Assembly (NCBI RefSeq): GCF_001667185.1 | Contig: NZ_LZIC01000013.1 | Coordinates: forward strand, 1 to 64,000 | Origin: Mycobacterium sp. 852002-50816_SCH5313054-b | Lineage (GTDB): Bacteria; Actinomycetota; Actinomycetes; Mycobacteriales; Mycobacteriaceae | Direction of reading: 5' to 3' | Length of the DNA: 64,000 nt | Part shown: positions 36,971-45,595 of the stretch, piece after piece | How the letters are laid out: every line of letters starts with the position of its first letter | How positions within the stretch are numbered: position 1 is the first letter of the stretch | Notes under the pieces: model-generated | Databases searched by the model: none | Told to the model about the DNA's origin: nothing | Seen by the model: only the letters and a program-made list of their open reading frames with translations | Position numbers and translations under genes: made by a program

Positions 36971-37779
36971 CATCGTCGCCCAGGATTCGCTACCTCATCC
37001 GGTTCGCCGCGCTGTCCTACATCTTCGTGTTGCTCGTCGTTCCGGTGACGCTGATCCTGTGGCGGACATTCCGGCCCGGCGTCGGTCAGTTCTTCGACTG
37101 GGTGAGCACACCGGCGGCCATCTCGGCGCTGAACTTGACGCTGCTGGTGGTGGCGATCGTGGTGCCGCTCAACGTGGTGTTCGGCATCCCGACCGCACTG
37201 GTGCTGGCGCGCAACCGTTTCCGCGGCAAGGGGCTGTTGCAGGCGGTCATCGACCTGCCGTTCGCGGTGTCGCCGGTCATCGTGGGCGTGGCGTTGATCC
37301 TGCTGTGGGGGGCGGCCGGCGCGTTCGGGTTCGTCGAACGCGACCTCGGGCTCAAGATCATTTTCGGGCTGCCCGGGATCGTGCTGGCCAGCATCTTCGT
37401 CACCCTGCCCTTCGTGGTGCGCGAGGTGGAGCCGGTGCTGCACGAGCTGGGCACCGACCAGGAGGAGGCGGCGGCCACCCTGGGTTCGGGCTGGTGGCAG
37501 ACGTTTTGGCGGATCACGTTGCCGTCGATCCGGTGGGGCTTGACCTACGGCATCGTGCTGACCGTCGCGCGCACCCTCGGCGAGTTCGGCGCGGTGATCA
37601 TCGTGTCGTCCAACCTGCCCGGCAAGTCGCAGACCCTGACATTGCTCGTCGCGGACCGGTACAACCGCGGGGCGGAGTACGGCGCCTACGCGCTGTCGAC
37701 ACTGCTGATGGGGGTGGCCGTACTGGTCCTGATCTTCCAGCTGGTCCTCGACGCCCGCCGGGCACGAGCGGCCAAGTAA
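36967..37779 (+). CDS. cysW: Sulfate ABC transporter permease CysW
   Basis: Second sulfate permease subunit, 270 residues, about six helices, with the coupling loop [20 protein letters not shown] near the C-terminal third. It pairs with CysT to form the channel. ATGA overlap with cysT; 20 bp before cysA. Confidence 0.94.
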   Translation: MTSSPRIRYLIRFAALSYIFVLLVVPVTLILWRTFRPGVGQFFDWVSTPAAISALNLTLLVVAIVVPLNVVFGIPTALVLARNRFRGKGLLQAVIDLPFAVSPVIVGVALILLWGAAGAFGFVERDLGLKIIFGLPGIVLASIFVTLPFVVREVEPVLHELGTDQEEAAATLGSGWWQTFWRITLPSIRWGLTYGIVLTVARTLGEFGAVIIVSSNLPGKSQTLTLLVADRYNRGAEYGAYALSTLLMGVAVLVLIFQLVLDARRARAAK

Positions 37780-37799
37780 GCGCGACAAGGAGACTCGTG

Positions 37800-38885
37800 A
37801 TGACCGACAGCCGACCCCAGCGCGGTGACAACGCGATCATCGTGCACGACGCCTTCAAACAGTACGGCGACTTCGTCGCGCTGGACCATGTGGACTTCGT
37901 GGTGCCGAAGGGCTCGCTGACGGCGTTGTTGGGCCCCAGCGGTTCGGGCAAGTCGACGCTGCTGCGGGCGATCGCCGGCCTGGACCAGCCGGACAGCGGA
38001 ACCGTCACGATCAACGGTCGTGACGTCACCGGGGTGCCGCCGCAGCGCCGCGGCATCGGCTTCGTGTTTCAGCACTATGCCGCGTTCAAGCACCTGACGG
38101 TCCGGGACAACGTGGCCTACGGGTTGCGGATTCGCAAACGGCCCAAGGCCGAAATCAAGGAAAAGGTCGACAACCTGCTCGAAGTGGTGGGGCTGAGCGG
38201 GTTTCAGACCCGCTACCCCAACCAGCTTTCCGGCGGCCAACGGCAGCGCATGGCGCTGGCCCGGGCGCTGGCCGTCGACCCGCAGGTGCTGTTGCTCGAC
38301 GAGCCGTTCGGGGCGCTGGACGCCAAGGTGCGCGAGGACCTGCGGGCGTGGCTGCGGCGCCTGCATGACGAGGTGCACGTCACCACGGTGCTGGTCACGC
38401 ACGACCAGGCCGAGGCGCTTGACGTGGCCGACCGGATCGCGGTGTTGAACAAGGGCCGCATCGAGCAGGTCGGATCGCCCACCGAGGTGTACGACTCCCC
38501 GGCGAGTGCGTTCGTGATGTCGTTTTTGGGCACGGTCTCCGAGCTCAACGGCGCGCTGGTGCGCCCGCACGACATCCGCGTCGGCCGCAAGCCCGACATG
38601 GCGGTCGCCGGCGGGGACGGCACCGCGGAGTCCATCGGCGTGGTGCGCGCGACGGTGGACCGGGTGGTCGCGCTGGGATTCGAGGTGCGCGTGGAGATGA
38701 CCAGCGCGGCCACCGGGAGCGCCTTCACCGCGCAGATCACCCGCGGCGACGCCGAGGCGCTGGCCCTGCGCGACGGCGACACCGTCTACGTGCGAGCGAC
38801 TCGTGTCCCGCCGCTGCCCAGCGACATCGTGAGGCCGGGACGCGGGGGCGCCGAGGAGGACCGGAGCACGCTGACGTCGGCGTGA
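37800..38885 (+). CDS. cysA: Sulfate ABC transporter ATP-binding protein CysA
   Basis: ATPase subunit of 361 residues powering sulfate uptake. Walker A is GPSGSGKST, the signature is [15 protein letters not shown] and Walker B is [14 protein letters not shown]-terminal regulatory domain of about 110 residues follows the ATPase core. The ATG at 37800 has AAGGAG eight bases upstream; GTG one codon earlier is possible. Last gene of the subI-cysT-cysW-cysA operon; it converges on ggtB. Confidence 0.95.
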   Translation: MTDSRPQRGDNAIIVHDAFKQYGDFVALDHVDFVVPKGSLTALLGPSGSGKSTLLRAIAGLDQPDSGTVTINGRDVTGVPPQRRGIGFVFQHYAAFKHLTVRDNVAYGLRIRKRPKAEIKEKVDNLLEVVGLSGFQTRYPNQLSGGQRQRMALARALAVDPQVLLLDEPFGALDAKVREDLRAWLRRLHDEVHVTTVLVTHDQAEALDVADRIAVLNKGRIEQVGSPTEVYDSPASAFVMSFLGTVSELNGALVRPHDIRVGRKPDMAVAGGDGTAESIGVVRATVDRVVALGFEVRVEMTSAATGSAFTAQITRGDAEALALRDGDTVYVRATRVPPLPSDIVRPGRGGAEEDRSTLTSA

Positions 38886-38892
38886 CCTTGGC

Positions 38893-40878
38893 TTAGGCGG
38901 TGTCGCCCAGGACCGCGCCCTCGCGGCGGGGATCGGCGCCACCGGTCCACCCCGACGAGCTGCGGGTGATCGCGGAGAGCCCGCTGGACTGGTCGGTCAG
39001 GTTCACCTGGTGCCTCAGCGCGCGCAGGCCGGCCACCAGCGGATCGTGATCGCCGTTGTCGGACCGGTTGATCTCCGGGTCCTCGCCGCCGACGTTGGTT
39101 TGCGGCGAGTTGTCCGCACCGAAGTCGACCAGGGACACCGCCTGTTGCGGGTTCAGACCCCAATCCAGCATCGCCACAAGGGTTTTCACGACATATTGAA
39201 TGATCGTGGAGCCGCCGGGTGAGCCCGTCACCGCGTATAGCCCGCCCCGCCCCGCCGGGGCGGGATCGAACACCAGCGTCGGGGCCATCGAGCTGCGCGG
39301 CCGCTTTCCGGGCTGGACGCGGTTGGCCACCGGCGATCCGTCGGTGGCGCGGGGGTTGGCCGCGAAATCGGTGAGCTGGTTGTTCAGGACGAAGCCGTCG
39401 ACCATGTGGAAGGAGCCGAACGGCGACTCGACGGTCGTCGTGAACGCGGCCGCATTGCCGTAGGAATCGATGATGCTGACGTGGCTGGTGCCGTGCTCCC
39501 TGCCGGGTGGGTCGACGTCGCCGGGCATGCCGAAGTCCCCGGGCTCGGCGGTTCCCATGCTGTGCCGCGGCGAGATCAGCGTGGCGCGCCCGGCCAGATA
39601 GCCGGGGTCGATCAGCGTGGCGAGCGAACCACCGGGCGGCGCGACGAAATCGGCGTCGGCGACGTACTTGTCACGGTCGGCGTAGGCCAGCCGCTCGGCC
39701 TCGGAGACCAGGTGAACGCCCAGCACGCTCGGGCGACCGCCGTTGCGGTCGACGTTGGTGGGCGGGTAGTCGCCCAGCGGGAAATGCTCGAGGATGCCCA
39801 GCGTGGCCGCCACCGCGACGCCGCCCGACGACGGGGTGGGCATGCCGCAGACCTGCCGGCCGCGATACATCGTGCACAGCGGGTCGCGTTTCTTGGCGAC
39901 GTAGCCCGTGAGGTCGTCGTTGGTCATCAGGCTCGGCGTGCGCCCTTCCGAGGTATCGCCGGCTTCGGCGAGGATGTCGTGAGCGATGTCGCCGGTGTAA
40001 AAGGCGTTGACGCCCGAGGAGGCGAGGGCGGACAAGGTCTTTGAGTAGGCGGGGTTGGTCAGCCGGGTTCCCGCGGTCTTCGCTCTGCCGTCCGGGTTCA
40101 GGAAGTATGCGCGCGCCTGCGGGTCGACGCGCAGTTGTGCCGCCGAGTCGACGATCGCGGCGGCCAGCCTAGGGCTGATGTCGAAGCCGTTGTCGGCCAA
40201 CGCCATTGCGGGGCCGAAGAGATCGCGCCATGGCGTGCGGCCGTGGTCGTGGTGGACGAGTTCGAGCATCCGGGGAATGCCCGGGACCCCGATCGAACGA
40301 CCCGAGGCGCGCGCGTCGGGCCGGGGGCTGGTGTGATCGTTGTCTCCGATCCAGCGCAGGTAGTTTTCGCTAGCGGCCGCCGGGGCAACCTCCCGGCCGT
40401 CGTAGGCCTGCACCGTACCGGCACGCGCGTCGTAGTAGACGGCGAATCCGCCGCCGCCGATTCCCGAAGACTGCGGTTCGACCAGGCCCAGGACCGCCTG
40501 GGCCACCACCATCGCGTCGGCGGCCGTGCCGCCGTCGCGCAGCACCTGGCACGCGGCCTGGGTCGACAGGGGATTGGCGGTGGCCACCGCGTAGTGGGCC
40601 GTGCGCACGACGGTCATGTCGCTGCGGTACCCGGTCGCGGTTTCCGGGCTGGCCGCGGTGTTCCGCGCCGAAGGCGCTGACGCCGAAGGGGTCTCGGGCA
40701 ACGGCGTGCCGTTGGGCACGATCTCGCATGGACCCGCCGCATGCGGCCCGGCCGCGTGGTTGCCGCCGCATGCGGCCAGCCACAGCGCCAAAACGGTCAG
40801 CAGCGCTCGAATTGACGGCCTGTTCAAGCCACGAAGTTTACTGGACCCGATCGGGTGGATTGGGCGGGATGGATCCAT
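38893..40878 (-). CDS. ggtB: Gamma-glutamyltransferase, lipoprotein
   Basis: Gamma-glutamyltranspeptidase precursor of 661 residues that cleaves gamma-glutamyl bonds in glutathione-like compounds outside the membrane. A lipobox WLAAC gives lipidated C37. The autocatalytic cleavage site and nucleophile is T464 in HGTSHVSIIDSYGNA, and the substrate-binding stretch SSMAPTLVFDP follows. The start is uncertain: ATG 40878 gives the full signal peptide with extra residues, and TTG 40827 would leave a more usual short signal. It sits among cysteine-metabolism genes, as in M. tuberculosis, which suggests recycling of cysteine from peptide thiols. Confidence 0.93.
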   Translation of the reverse strand: MDPSRPIHPIGSSKLRGLNRPSIRALLTVLALWLAACGGNHAAGPHAAGPCEIVPNGTPLPETPSASAPSARNTAASPETATGYRSDMTVVRTAHYAVATANPLSTQAACQVLRDGGTAADAMVVAQAVLGLVEPQSSGIGGGGFAVYYDARAGTVQAYDGREVAPAAASENYLRWIGDNDHTSPRPDARASGRSIGVPGIPRMLELVHHDHGRTPWRDLFGPAMALADNGFDISPRLAAAIVDSAAQLRVDPQARAYFLNPDGRAKTAGTRLTNPAYSKTLSALASSGVNAFYTGDIAHDILAEAGDTSEGRTPSLMTNDDLTGYVAKKRDPLCTMYRGRQVCGMPTPSSGGVAVAATLGILEHFPLGDYPPTNVDRNGGRPSVLGVHLVSEAERLAYADRDKYVADADFVAPPGGSLATLIDPGYLAGRATLISPRHSMGTAEPGDFGMPGDVDPPGREHGTSHVSIIDSYGNAAAFTTTVESPFGSFHMVDGFVLNNQLTDFAANPRATDGSPVANRVQPGKRPRSSMAPTLVFDPAPAGRGGLYAVTGSPGGSTIIQYVVKTLVAMLDWGLNPQQAVSLVDFGADNSPQTNVGGEDPEINRSDNGDHDPLVAGLRALRHQVNLTDQSSGLSAITRSSSGWTGGADPRREGAVLGDTA

Positions 40879-40953
40879 TCGGTGAACCGCACCGGCTAAC
40901 CGTCTGCGCTCGGGTCACCCGATGTGGTGAACCTGCCGAGGGTTGCCCCGTTC

Positions 40954-40969
40954 CTTACAAACTAGTAAG
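40954..40969. promoter_or_regulatory. Inverted repeat, probable TetR operator
   Basis: CTTAC and GTAAG form an inverted repeat with a six-base centre that contains the palindrome ACTAGT, ten bases before the start of the SnoaL-like gene. A TetR regulator is the second gene of that operon, so autoregulation is likely. The site would overlap the promoter. Confidence 0.45.
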
Positions 40970-40978
40970 TTAGAAAGC

Positions 40979-41413
40979 ATGCCGCCGATATCGAGCGCCG
41001 CGATTGCCGAACCCGCCGCCGTCGAAGACGTTTTCCGACGATGGGCGAAGGCATGGAACGACCATGACGGCGACGCCGTCGCCGCGTTGTGTGCAGAGGA
41101 TCTGGTGTACGACGAGCCGGCGCTCGGCGACACGGTTCACGGCCGCGACGCAATCCGAAATTTTGTGGCAATGATGGATGCGGCCTTTCCCGACCACACG
41201 TTCTTCCTGGAGGGCCTGTACGCCGATGTGGCCCGGCCCGCGGTGCTGGTCGCCTGGCGGTTCAGTGGCACGCACGCCCCGACCGGCCGGAAGGTCGAAT
41301 TCCACGGCGACGACCGCTTGGTGTTGCGCGAGGACGGTCTGATCAGCGCCTATCGCCGCCTGTACGACAACGATCTGGTGCTGCGCCAGCTTGGGAAAAC
41401 TCGGCCGCGATGA
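40979..41413 (+). CDS. SnoaL-like (NTF2-fold) protein
   Basis: Small cytoplasmic protein of 144 residues with the NTF2-like cone fold: a helix with RRWAKAWNDHDGDAVAALCA, then VYDEPALGDTVHGRDAIRNF and strands ending in DGLISAYRRLYD. The family includes polyketide cyclases, epoxide hydrolases and many proteins of unknown role. It is cotranscribed with a TetR regulator through an ATGA overlap, and a palindrome lies at its promoter. It probably handles the small molecule that the regulator senses. Its substrate is unknown. Confidence 0.85.
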   Translation: MPPISSAAIAEPAAVEDVFRRWAKAWNDHDGDAVAALCAEDLVYDEPALGDTVHGRDAIRNFVAMMDAAFPDHTFFLEGLYADVARPAVLVAWRFSGTHAPTGRKVEFHGDDRLVLREDGLISAYRRLYDNDLVLRQLGKTRPR

Positions 41414-41991
41414 GCGGCGATGCCGCGGCGCCGGTACGGGAGCGAAAGCCGGCGGCGGTGCGGCGTGCCGAGATTCTGAGTGCGGGGGCGATCGAATTCG
41501 CCGAAACCGGGCTGGCTGGAACGCGGTTGGAGGCGATCGCCGCTCGCGCCGCCATCTCGCATCCGCGCATTGTGCAGATGTTCGGCTCGAAGCGGGCGCT
41601 TTTTCTTGCGGTCGTCGACGCGGCCTTCGATCACATTGCCGCCGCGTTCACGGCGGCGGCCACCCGCTCGCGCGCCAGCGACGCGACGCCGCTCATTGGG
41701 CTCGGCGACGCCTATCGGCGTCTGCTGCAGCGCGACCGGACGGTCGCGCTGATGATGCTGCAGAGTTACGCCGCTGCCGGAGACGAAGCCGTACGCGAGG
41801 CGGTCGCGGCCCGTCACCTCGCGCTGCAACAAGCAGTCACCGACCTCACCGGCGCGGACGAGCTGGAGGTGCGAACCTTCTTCGCCACGGGCCTTTTGGT
41901 GACGATCTCTACGGCACTCGCGTTGCCCGGTAAGCGAACCGATGCGGCCTGGGGCGCCTGGCTTTTAGGGCAGGTCGCTCACGAGCAATAA
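41410..41991 (+). CDS. TetR-family transcriptional regulator
   Basis: Regulator of 193 residues. The helix-turn-helix lies at about residues 20-65, with RAEILSAGAIEFAETGLAGT and the recognition region AAISHPRIVQMFGSKRALFL. The C-terminal ligand domain is typical in size. The ATG overlaps the stop of the SnoaL-like gene by four bases. It probably represses its own operon through the inverted repeat at 40954-40969. The ligand is unknown. Confidence 0.9.
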   Translation: MSGDAAAPVRERKPAAVRRAEILSAGAIEFAETGLAGTRLEAIAARAAISHPRIVQMFGSKRALFLAVVDAAFDHIAAAFTAAATRSRASDATPLIGLGDAYRRLLQRDRTVALMMLQSYAAAGDEAVREAVAARHLALQQAVTDLTGADELEVRTFFATGLLVTISTALALPGKRTDAAWGAWLLGQVAHEQ

Positions 41992-42050
41992 ATCGCTCGG
42001 ATCTCTGCGGCGCGGGCGCGGCCACGGGGATGTCGGAGAAGGGCGATCCC

Positions 42051-42767
42051 TCAGGCCGCGATGCCGTGAATTCGAGATGTCAGGGCTTCGTCGAAGCGAT
42101 CCAGCACCGTCTCGGCCACCAGCCCGTGCGCGCCCAGGGGTTCCGCCAGCTCGATGCCGGTGTCGTCCGCGAAATCGCGCACCCGGTCCGGCAGCAGGCC
42201 GGGCGCCAAGAACCATGGAGCGATAACCACCCGCCGGGCGCCCTGCCGGCGCAGCCGGCCGGCGGCCTCGGCCAGCGACGGTTCCGGACGGGTCACGAAC
42301 GCCGTCGTCGCGCCCGCCCAACTCGTGCCTGCCAGGAGTTGGGGCGCCACCTGCCGAGTGCGGGCGTTGGCGCGCGGGTCGGATGAACCGATCGCCGCCA
42401 CAAGCACGCCGACCCGTTCGTCGTGCCGGGAGACACCCAAGTCCGTAACTCGATGCCGCAGTAGCGAAATCAGCCGTGGATCCTCGCCTAGCACGTCAGC
42501 CTGGGCGACATCGACACCCGACCGGGCGAGCTGGGCGGGGATGTCGATGCGCGCGTGGTAGGCGTTCGCCAGCAGCAACGGGGTGACCACCGCGCCGCCC
42601 GGCAGGTCACCGAGCACGTCGGCCAGGCTGGGCGTGTTCAGCTCACAGAATGCCAGGCGCACGTCGAGGTCGGGCCGGATGCGCGCGAGGTGGGCGGCCA
42701 CGGCCCGGGCGTTGGCCGCCGAGCGCGGATCCTTGCTTCCGTGCGCGGTCAGCACGAGCGTGGTCAC
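42051..42767 (-). CDS. Sirohydrochlorin chelatase-like protein (CbiX family)
   Basis: Protein of 238 residues related to CbiX/SirB chelatases, with two tandem chelatase-like halves. The first begins LVLTAHGSKDPRSAANARAV and the second GVLVAAIGSSDPRANARTRQ. It should insert ferrous iron into sirohydrochlorin to make siroheme, the cofactor of the sulfite reductase encoded two genes upstream. The GTG at 42767 overlaps the cysH stop by four bases (GTGA), the pattern seen at the sirA/cysH junction too; ATG 42785 is an alternative. The M. tuberculosis counterpart is che1 (Rv2393) as I recall. Confidence 0.88.
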   Translation of the reverse strand: MTTLVLTAHGSKDPRSAANARAVAAHLARIRPDLDVRLAFCELNTPSLADVLGDLPGGAVVTPLLLANAYHARIDIPAQLARSGVDVAQADVLGEDPRLISLLRHRVTDLGVSRHDERVGVLVAAIGSSDPRANARTRQVAPQLLAGTSWAGATTAFVTRPEPSLAEAAGRLRRQGARRVVIAPWFLAPGLLPDRVRDFADDTGIELAEPLGAHGLVAETVLDRFDEALTSRIHGIAA

Positions 42768-43507
42768 GACGCGTGTAACCCGCATTCGGTCTTGGCGTGT
42801 CCCTGCCAGCGCCCGCTGCGCGGGTCGGCGCCCTCGACCGGCTTGGCGGTGCAGGGGGCGCAACCGATCGACGGATAGCCGTCGTAGACAAGGGGATTGA
42901 CCAGCACGTCGTGCTCGTCGATGTAGTTCTGCATGTCGTCGTCGGTCCACGTTGCCAGCGGATTGATCTTCACCAGCTTGTAGCCCTCGTCGAAGCTGAC
43001 CAGCGGGGCGTTGGCGCGAGTCTGCGAGTCGCTGCGGCGCAGCCCGGTGACCCACGCCGAGTAGCCGCGCAACGCCTTGCCCAACGGGGCGACCTTGCGC
43101 AGCCGGCAGCACTCGCCGGGGTCACGGGCGAAGAGGTCCTTGCCCAGCAGCCTGTCCTGCTCGGCCACCGTGTGCTCGGGCGTGACGTTCACCACCCGGA
43201 TGTCGTAGACGGACTCGATCGCGTCGCGGGTGCCGATGGTCTCCACGAAGTGGTAGCCGGTGTCCAAAAACATCACCGGCACTCCGGGCCGCACCTTGGC
43301 GGCCAGGTCGATCAGCACCGCCTCCTGCATGCTGGACGCCACCACGTAGTTGCAAGTCGCCCAGCCCCGGGGGCCGTTGATGCCGCCGAAGTGGTCGTCG
43401 GTCCAGCGCAGCAACTCGGTGGCGCTGGCGCCCTCGAGCTCCGCGGCGCCGCGGGCGGCCAGCTCACGCAGGTCGGCTTCGGTGGGGCTGGTGGTCTCAA
43501 TGCTCAT
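42764..43507 (-). CDS. cysH: Adenylylsulfate (APS) reductase
   Basis: Assimilatory APS reductase of 247 residues, reducing adenosine 5'-phosphosulfate to sulfite with thioredoxin. The four-cysteine pattern of the [4Fe-4S] enzyme is present (C133-C134 and C216-C219), which distinguishes it from cluster-free PAPS reductases. The catalytic cysteine is C242 in ECGLH. The ATG overlaps the sirA stop by four bases. Second gene of the sirA-cysH-chelatase operon, and the step just before SirA. Confidence 0.95.
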   Translation of the reverse strand: MSIETTSPTEADLRELAARGAAELEGASATELLRWTDDHFGGINGPRGWATCNYVVASSMQEAVLIDLAAKVRPGVPVMFLDTGYHFVETIGTRDAIESVYDIRVVNVTPEHTVAEQDRLLGKDLFARDPGECCRLRKVAPLGKALRGYSAWVTGLRRSDSQTRANAPLVSFDEGYKLVKINPLATWTDDDMQNYIDEHDVLVNPLVYDGYPSIGCAPCTAKPVEGADPRSGRWQGHAKTECGLHAS

Positions 43508-45171
43508 CGCAAGTCGCCTTCCTCGGCGCGAACGACCCACTGCGCGAATCGTTCGCCGTCGCTCCGGTGCTTGATGAAGTTGCGTACTACCCGATCGATG
43601 TAGTCACCCAGCTCGTCGCTGGTGACCTTGTGCTGACGCAGTTTTCGGCCGAAACCGCTGTCCAGGCCGAGGCTGCCGCCCAGATGCACCTGAAAGCCCT
43701 CCACCGAGCCGCCGTGACCGTCGTCAACCATCTGGCCCTTGAACCCGATGTCGGCGACCTGAATGCGCGCGCAGGAGTTGGGGCAGCCGTTGATGTTGAC
43801 CGTGATCGGCACGTCCAGGCGCGAGTTGAGGTCCTCGAGCCGGCGCTCCAGCTCGGGCACCAATTCTTGTGCCCTGCCCCGTGTTTCGGCGAAAGACAAC
43901 TTACAGAACTCGATTCCCGTGCAGGCCATGAGGTTTCGGCGCCACCGCGACGGGCGCGCCTGCAGGCCCAGTGCCTCCACGCCGGCGATCAGGTCGTCGA
44001 GCTTGTCGTCGGGCACGTCGAGGACGATCAGCTTCTGATACGGCGTGAACCGGATTCGGTTGGAACCGGCCCGCTCGGCCAGGTCGGCCACCGTCGACAG
44101 GATGGTGCCGGACACGCGACCCGCTATCGGGGCGAGCCCGACGGCGTTGAGCCCGTTCTTGAGCCGCTGCACCCCGACGTGATCGATCGGGTGCTTGAGC
44201 GGCTCGGGGGCCGGGCCGTCGATCAACGGGCGCTTGAGGTACTCGGTTTCGAGGACCTCGCGGAACTTCTCGATGCCCCAGTCCTTGATCAGGAACTTCA
44301 GCCGCGCCTTGGCCCGCAGGCGCCGGTAGCCGTAGTCGCGGAAGATCGAGGTCACCGCGACCCACACCTCGGGTACCTCGTCCAGGGGAACCCAGGCGCC
44401 GACGCGCTGGGCGAGCATCGGGTTGGTGGACAGGCCGCCGCCCACCCAGAGGTCCAGGCCGGGACCGTGCTCGGGATGGTTGACGCCGATGAAGGCGATG
44501 TCGTTGATCTCGTGCGCGACATCCTGCAGGCCGGAGATGGCGGTCTTGTACTTGCGCGGCAGGTCGGCGAAGTCGGGTTTGCCGATGTAGCGACGCACGA
44601 TCTCGTCGATCGCCCAGGTGGGGTCGATCACCTCGTCGAGGGATTCGCCGGCCAGGGGCGAGCCCAGGATCACGCGCGGGCAGTCGCCGCACGCCTCGGC
44701 GGTCTGCAGCCCGACCTCGTCGAGCCGCCGCCAGATCTCCGGGACGTTTTCCACCTCGATCCAGTGCATCTGCACGTTCTGCCGGTCGGAGATGTCGGCG
44801 GTGTCGCGGCCGAACTCGGTCGAGATCTGGCCGACCGTGCGCAGCGCGGCGGTCGACAGCGCGCCGCCGTCGCAGCGCACCCGCATCATGAAGTACTTGG
44901 CCTCGAGCAACTCGGCGTTCTCGTCGCCGGTGAACGACCCGTCGTAACCCTGTTCGCGCTGGGTGTACAGGCCCCACCAGCGGAAGCGGCCACGCAGGTC
45001 GCCCTTGTCGATGCTGTCGAACCCGCCCTGCGCATAGATGTTTTCGATGCGATCCCGGACCTCGAGCGGTGCGCCGGCCTGCTTCATCTCCTCGTTGGGG
45101 TTGAGCGCCTCGCGGTTTCCCAGCGCCCACTGGCCCTCGTTGCGGGACTTCGCGGGAGGGGCTGTTGTCAT
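43504..45171 (-). CDS. sirA: Ferredoxin-dependent sulfite reductase (SirA/NirA)
   Basis: Siroheme [4Fe-4S] sulfite reductase of 555 residues, reducing sulfite to sulfide for cysteine synthesis; called nirA in M. tuberculosis. Cluster and siroheme ligands are C417 and C423 (CTGIEFC) and C463 and C467 (GCPNSC). Two ferrodoxin-like repeats are recognisable, with RQNVQMHWIEVENVPEIW in the first. The ATG at 45171 has AAGGAG nine bases upstream. The ribosome binding site lies three bases after a segment complementary to an upstream cysteine-rich leader ORF, so translation is probably controlled by cysteine supply. Confidence 0.95.
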   Translation of the reverse strand: MTTAPPAKSRNEGQWALGNREALNPNEEMKQAGAPLEVRDRIENIYAQGGFDSIDKGDLRGRFRWWGLYTQREQGYDGSFTGDENAELLEAKYFMMRVRCDGGALSTAALRTVGQISTEFGRDTADISDRQNVQMHWIEVENVPEIWRRLDEVGLQTAEACGDCPRVILGSPLAGESLDEVIDPTWAIDEIVRRYIGKPDFADLPRKYKTAISGLQDVAHEINDIAFIGVNHPEHGPGLDLWVGGGLSTNPMLAQRVGAWVPLDEVPEVWVAVTSIFRDYGYRRLRAKARLKFLIKDWGIEKFREVLETEYLKRPLIDGPAPEPLKHPIDHVGVQRLKNGLNAVGLAPIAGRVSGTILSTVADLAERAGSNRIRFTPYQKLIVLDVPDDKLDDLIAGVEALGLQARPSRWRRNLMACTGIEFCKLSFAETRGRAQELVPELERRLEDLNSRLDVPITVNINGCPNSCARIQVADIGFKGQMVDDGHGGSVEGFQVHLGGSLGLDSGFGRKLRQHKVTSDELGDYIDRVVRNFIKHRSDGERFAQWVVRAEEGDLR

Positions 45172-45190
45172 TCCGGGGTTCTCCTTCACG

Positions 45191-45327
45191 GATCTCAAGG
45201 GCGTCAGACAGCGCAGTCCACCGATTTATTCCGGCGGCGCAGATCCGGCAGCCAGCTGGAGGTACAGGCGGGGGGCGGGTCTACGAGATCAAGGCAGACA
45301 GCAACAGCTGCAGACGCGCTTGAGATC
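45191..45327 (-). promoter_or_regulatory. Long-range inverted repeat linking leader ORF and sirA ribosome binding site
   Basis: On the transcript, GAUCUCAAGCGCGUC (from 45327 to 45313) is complementary to GACGCCCUUGAGAUC (from 45205 to 45191): nine pairs, one C-C mismatch, then five pairs. The first arm is the Asp-Leu-Lys-Arg-Val codons just before the Cys run of the leader peptide. The second arm ends three bases before the sirA AAGGAG. A ribosome stalled at the first Cys codon would cover the first arm and free the second. The mechanism is inferred; the complementarity is read directly. Confidence 0.65.
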
Positions 45328-45378
45328 AATGTGCCGCCGCGCCACGAGGGCGATGCGCAAGCTGCGGTTGGCGGTCAC
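45289..45378 (-). CDS. Leaderless polycysteine leader peptide of the sirA operon
   Basis: Short ORF of 29 codons from GTG 45378 to TGA 45289, ending RRHIDLKRVCSCCCLP, with four cysteines in five positions just before the stop. The preceding CACAAT, seven bases from the GTG, resembles a -10 box and would make the message leaderless. ATG 45387 is an in-frame alternative with no ribosome binding site. This is the class of polycysteine leaderless ORF described in M. smegmatis upstream of sulfur-assimilation genes. It lies 117 nt before sirA on the same strand, and its codons pair with the sirA ribosome binding site region. Confidence 0.78.
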   Translation of the reverse strand: MTANRSLRIALVARRHIDLKRVCSCCCLP

Positions 45379-45385
45379 GGCTGCC

Positions 45386-45391
45386 ATTGTG
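45386..45391 (-). promoter_or_regulatory. Candidate -10 hexamer of the sirA operon
   Basis: CACAAT on the minus strand matches the -10 consensus at its A and final T but not at the first T, and lies seven bases before GTG 45378. It is the best -10 for a leaderless message here. Confidence 0.4.
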
Positions 45392-45595
45392 CCATGGACC
45401 GAGACGGGGGTTGCCAGCAGGTCATATTTTTCCTCACGCTGACCCAAACTAGGCAGCGACCCTGGGCGCCCGGGCACACGGAGCCACCAATCGCCTGGGA
45501 AACGGTTCGTACTGGTCTGGGGCCGCTTACCCCCTGCGACCTGCCGCGATCCGTTCCGCACGACGGCCCGGCCATGCCCCGTGGGAAACTTTGGC
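45388..45595. other. Divergent sirA / hemN intergenic region
   Basis: About 200 bp separate the sirA leader ORF from hemN. I see no gene in it. M. tuberculosis carries rpfD and Rv2390c between hemN and nirA as I recall; neither is here. A patch around 45424-45431 is AT-rich (ATATTTTT) and may belong to the hemN or sirA promoter. Confidence 0.4.

Noticed and set aside
45375..45425. Another short ORF (MTCWQPPSRS...) upstream of sirA
   Set aside because: It has one Cys only, is in a different frame from the polycysteine ORF, and no -10 box is correctly placed for its ATG.
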